A stretch of DNA of 64,000 bases from Membranipora membranacea (Eukaryota; Bryozoa; Gymnolaemata; Cheilostomatida; Membraniporidae). Location: NCBI GenBank assembly GCA_914767715.1, contig OU612071.1, forward strand, positions 22,751,681 through 22,815,680, read 5' to 3'. The position numbers and the translations under genes were made by a program. The notes beneath the pieces were generated by a model. That model was not told where the DNA came from. It saw only the letters and a program-made list of their open reading frames with translations, and did no database searches. Shown in pieces: positions 62,641-64,000 of this stretch. The number at the start of each line of letters is the position of its first letter. Positions within the stretch are counted from its first letter, which is position 1.

Positions 62641-63679
62641 TTAAATAATAATGTAGATCGTTATCTAATTATAATATGGTATTTGAGAGTGTGCTTCCAT
62701 TAAATTTATTTGCTGAGAAAAAAGGCTCAAGCTCATGGAAACTCAGTGCATAAGTGCACAATTCTACAACTATTACATGTTAACATTTTTTTCATTAAAT
62801 AGATACTTGACCAAAGGTTGATGTTTATTTTATTCAACTAATACACACAGTAGGATCATATATTTGACACTAGAATGGATTGAGATTTTATTTTAATCGA
62901 GCTTTAATTCACAATACAATCGCTAGCTTCTGTGTTAGCGACATTCTAATAACATATATGCCAAATTGCAGCAGCACTCACAAATGGCTATTGTTTTTAA
63001 AAAGTTGCACATCAGGGTTGTCATACTTTACAGACAGGGGCTACAGGATACTGAAAGGCAGTCATGAATTTTTGGTTTGCTGGCCTTCAATGGGTATCAT
63101 ACAATGTGTGTAGTTCATTTCAGGTAGATTCTGTGCCATCGAGTATAAGTACTAGGATGTTGAATATAGTCACTTTGTTGGATTTACATAAGAAATGAAA
63201 TCACCCCCTGCCAAAAACTGACCTTCTCTGCACACCACTATTTTATACTCATGTCATGTCATGTTTGTGATTACTTTGCACTTGTGTATGAAGGACAATA
63301 GTTAATCTCACCATTAAGCTCATTATTGAAACACTTCATAGTGTTCTAGCCTGGTTTCAAGCAGCATACATTTCCCTATTTCTTCACAAAAGTTCTTGAT
63401 AGCTCGTTTTTTTGGAATCCCTTCTGATGATGATAAATGGCAAAATAATGACTCGTTAATGCATAATTGTAGAAACTTCTTATAATGATAATAATTCTGA
63501 TAAAAATAACTTTTCATGATAGATTTCATGAATAGTAAAGCCTCTATTTGCAGGCATGCTAAAATTTCACAAGTTTTATTTGATTGTTATGTGATAAAAG
63601 GGAAAGAAATTATTTTCTTTGAGGTTATTTTAGTGATGATGGATGCATATATTGAGCTGTTATGGACAATAAAAACTTC
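62641..63679. other. Non-coding stretch, no gene seen
   Basis: Short ORFs on both strands; nothing recognisable. Confidence 0.5.
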
Positions 63680-64000
63680 CTATGGAGCATGATGACATAT
63701 GCTTATATAATTTATTATATTTGTCCAATCCCCTATGCGAGGATTGAGCTGTTCTCTTGGGTTGTTGTTAATGTGGCAGTCGAAGAGAAAATGCTCTGAT
63801 GTTTCGTCCTCTTGCCAGCAAAGGCATAGGGGTGTATGGGTAAGCTTTAAAAGGAACATATGTGCTTGGAGTCTACTATGGCCTGAGAGAAGAGCACATA
63901 GGGATCCGAAGAGTTTTTTTATTTTGATCGAGTGGTAGGGGATTTTTAAAAATAAGGTTTGGTTCACAATCTGAGGTATATAATACCCCATAATCATGTG
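63680..64000 (-). pseudogene. LINE ORF2 C-terminal segment, running off the window end
   Basis: The minus-strand frame reads LLSGHSRLQAHMFLLKL, then TPLCLCWQEDETSEHFLFDC, then a stop after ICHHAP. This is the C-terminal zinc-knuckle-like region (C-x-C ... EHFLF.C) common to jockey/RTE-type LINEs. The frame is open over the 105 codons visible, so it may be a younger copy than the other relics; the reverse transcriptase would lie beyond 64000. Confidence 0.8.

Noticed and set aside
1-64000. CRISPR arrays, operons, bacterial promoters or terminators
   Set aside because: Exon-intron structure and repeat content show eukaryotic DNA. The tandem repeats present are adjacent units, not repeat-spacer arrays.

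Overview
Eukaryotic (metazoan) genomic DNA: AT-rich, with short exons bounded by GT/AG sites, long introns, microsatellites and many decayed transposons. Nothing prokaryotic is visible (no operons, no compact ORFs). The protein families (SLC16 transporter, PAN plus fucolectin-type lectin, WSC/EGF secreted protein) and the repeats (foldback elements, hAT MITEs, a P-superfamily transposase relic, a U2-headed retrocopy) fit a marine invertebrate. I cannot fix the phylum from the sequence alone.

Layout. 1-16 kb: no gene I can support. It holds a 1,070-bp hAT element with a perfect 8-bp target duplication, two short hAT-like MITEs and a triplicated 861-bp unit. 16.6-24.6 kb (+): an intact six-exon monocarboxylate-transporter-like gene (511 aa). 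Its last intron carries a 3.7-kb foldback element whose arms are arrays of a 14-bp unit, with a LINE relic between them. 25-29 kb: LINE relic, palindrome, second degraded hAT copy. 29.8-32.4 kb (+): a PAN plus fucolectin-like lectin pseudogene with two in-frame stops, and a second foldback element inserted inside its PAN exon. 33-39 kb: (TGTA)n, a ~150-bp minisatellite split by a MITE, a U2-snRNA-headed retrocopy, a small two-exon minus-strand gene and short tandem repeats.

41.1-58.3 kb (+): TATA box, signal-peptide exon, WSC exon and EGF exon of a secreted protein, with matching splice phases. The large intron between the WSC and EGF exons holds minus-strand decayed coding segments and a LINE relic. 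55-57 kb: MITE-like inverted repeats and tandem repeats. 59.9-61.4 kb: P-superfamily transposase relic. 61.6 kb: another EGF-like exon, possibly of the same gene. The window ends in the 3' part of a minus-strand LINE.

The genes show no shared pathway. The strongest story is transposable-element architecture: two unrelated foldback elements, one tolerated in an intron and one breaking an exon, with target duplications readable in both cases.
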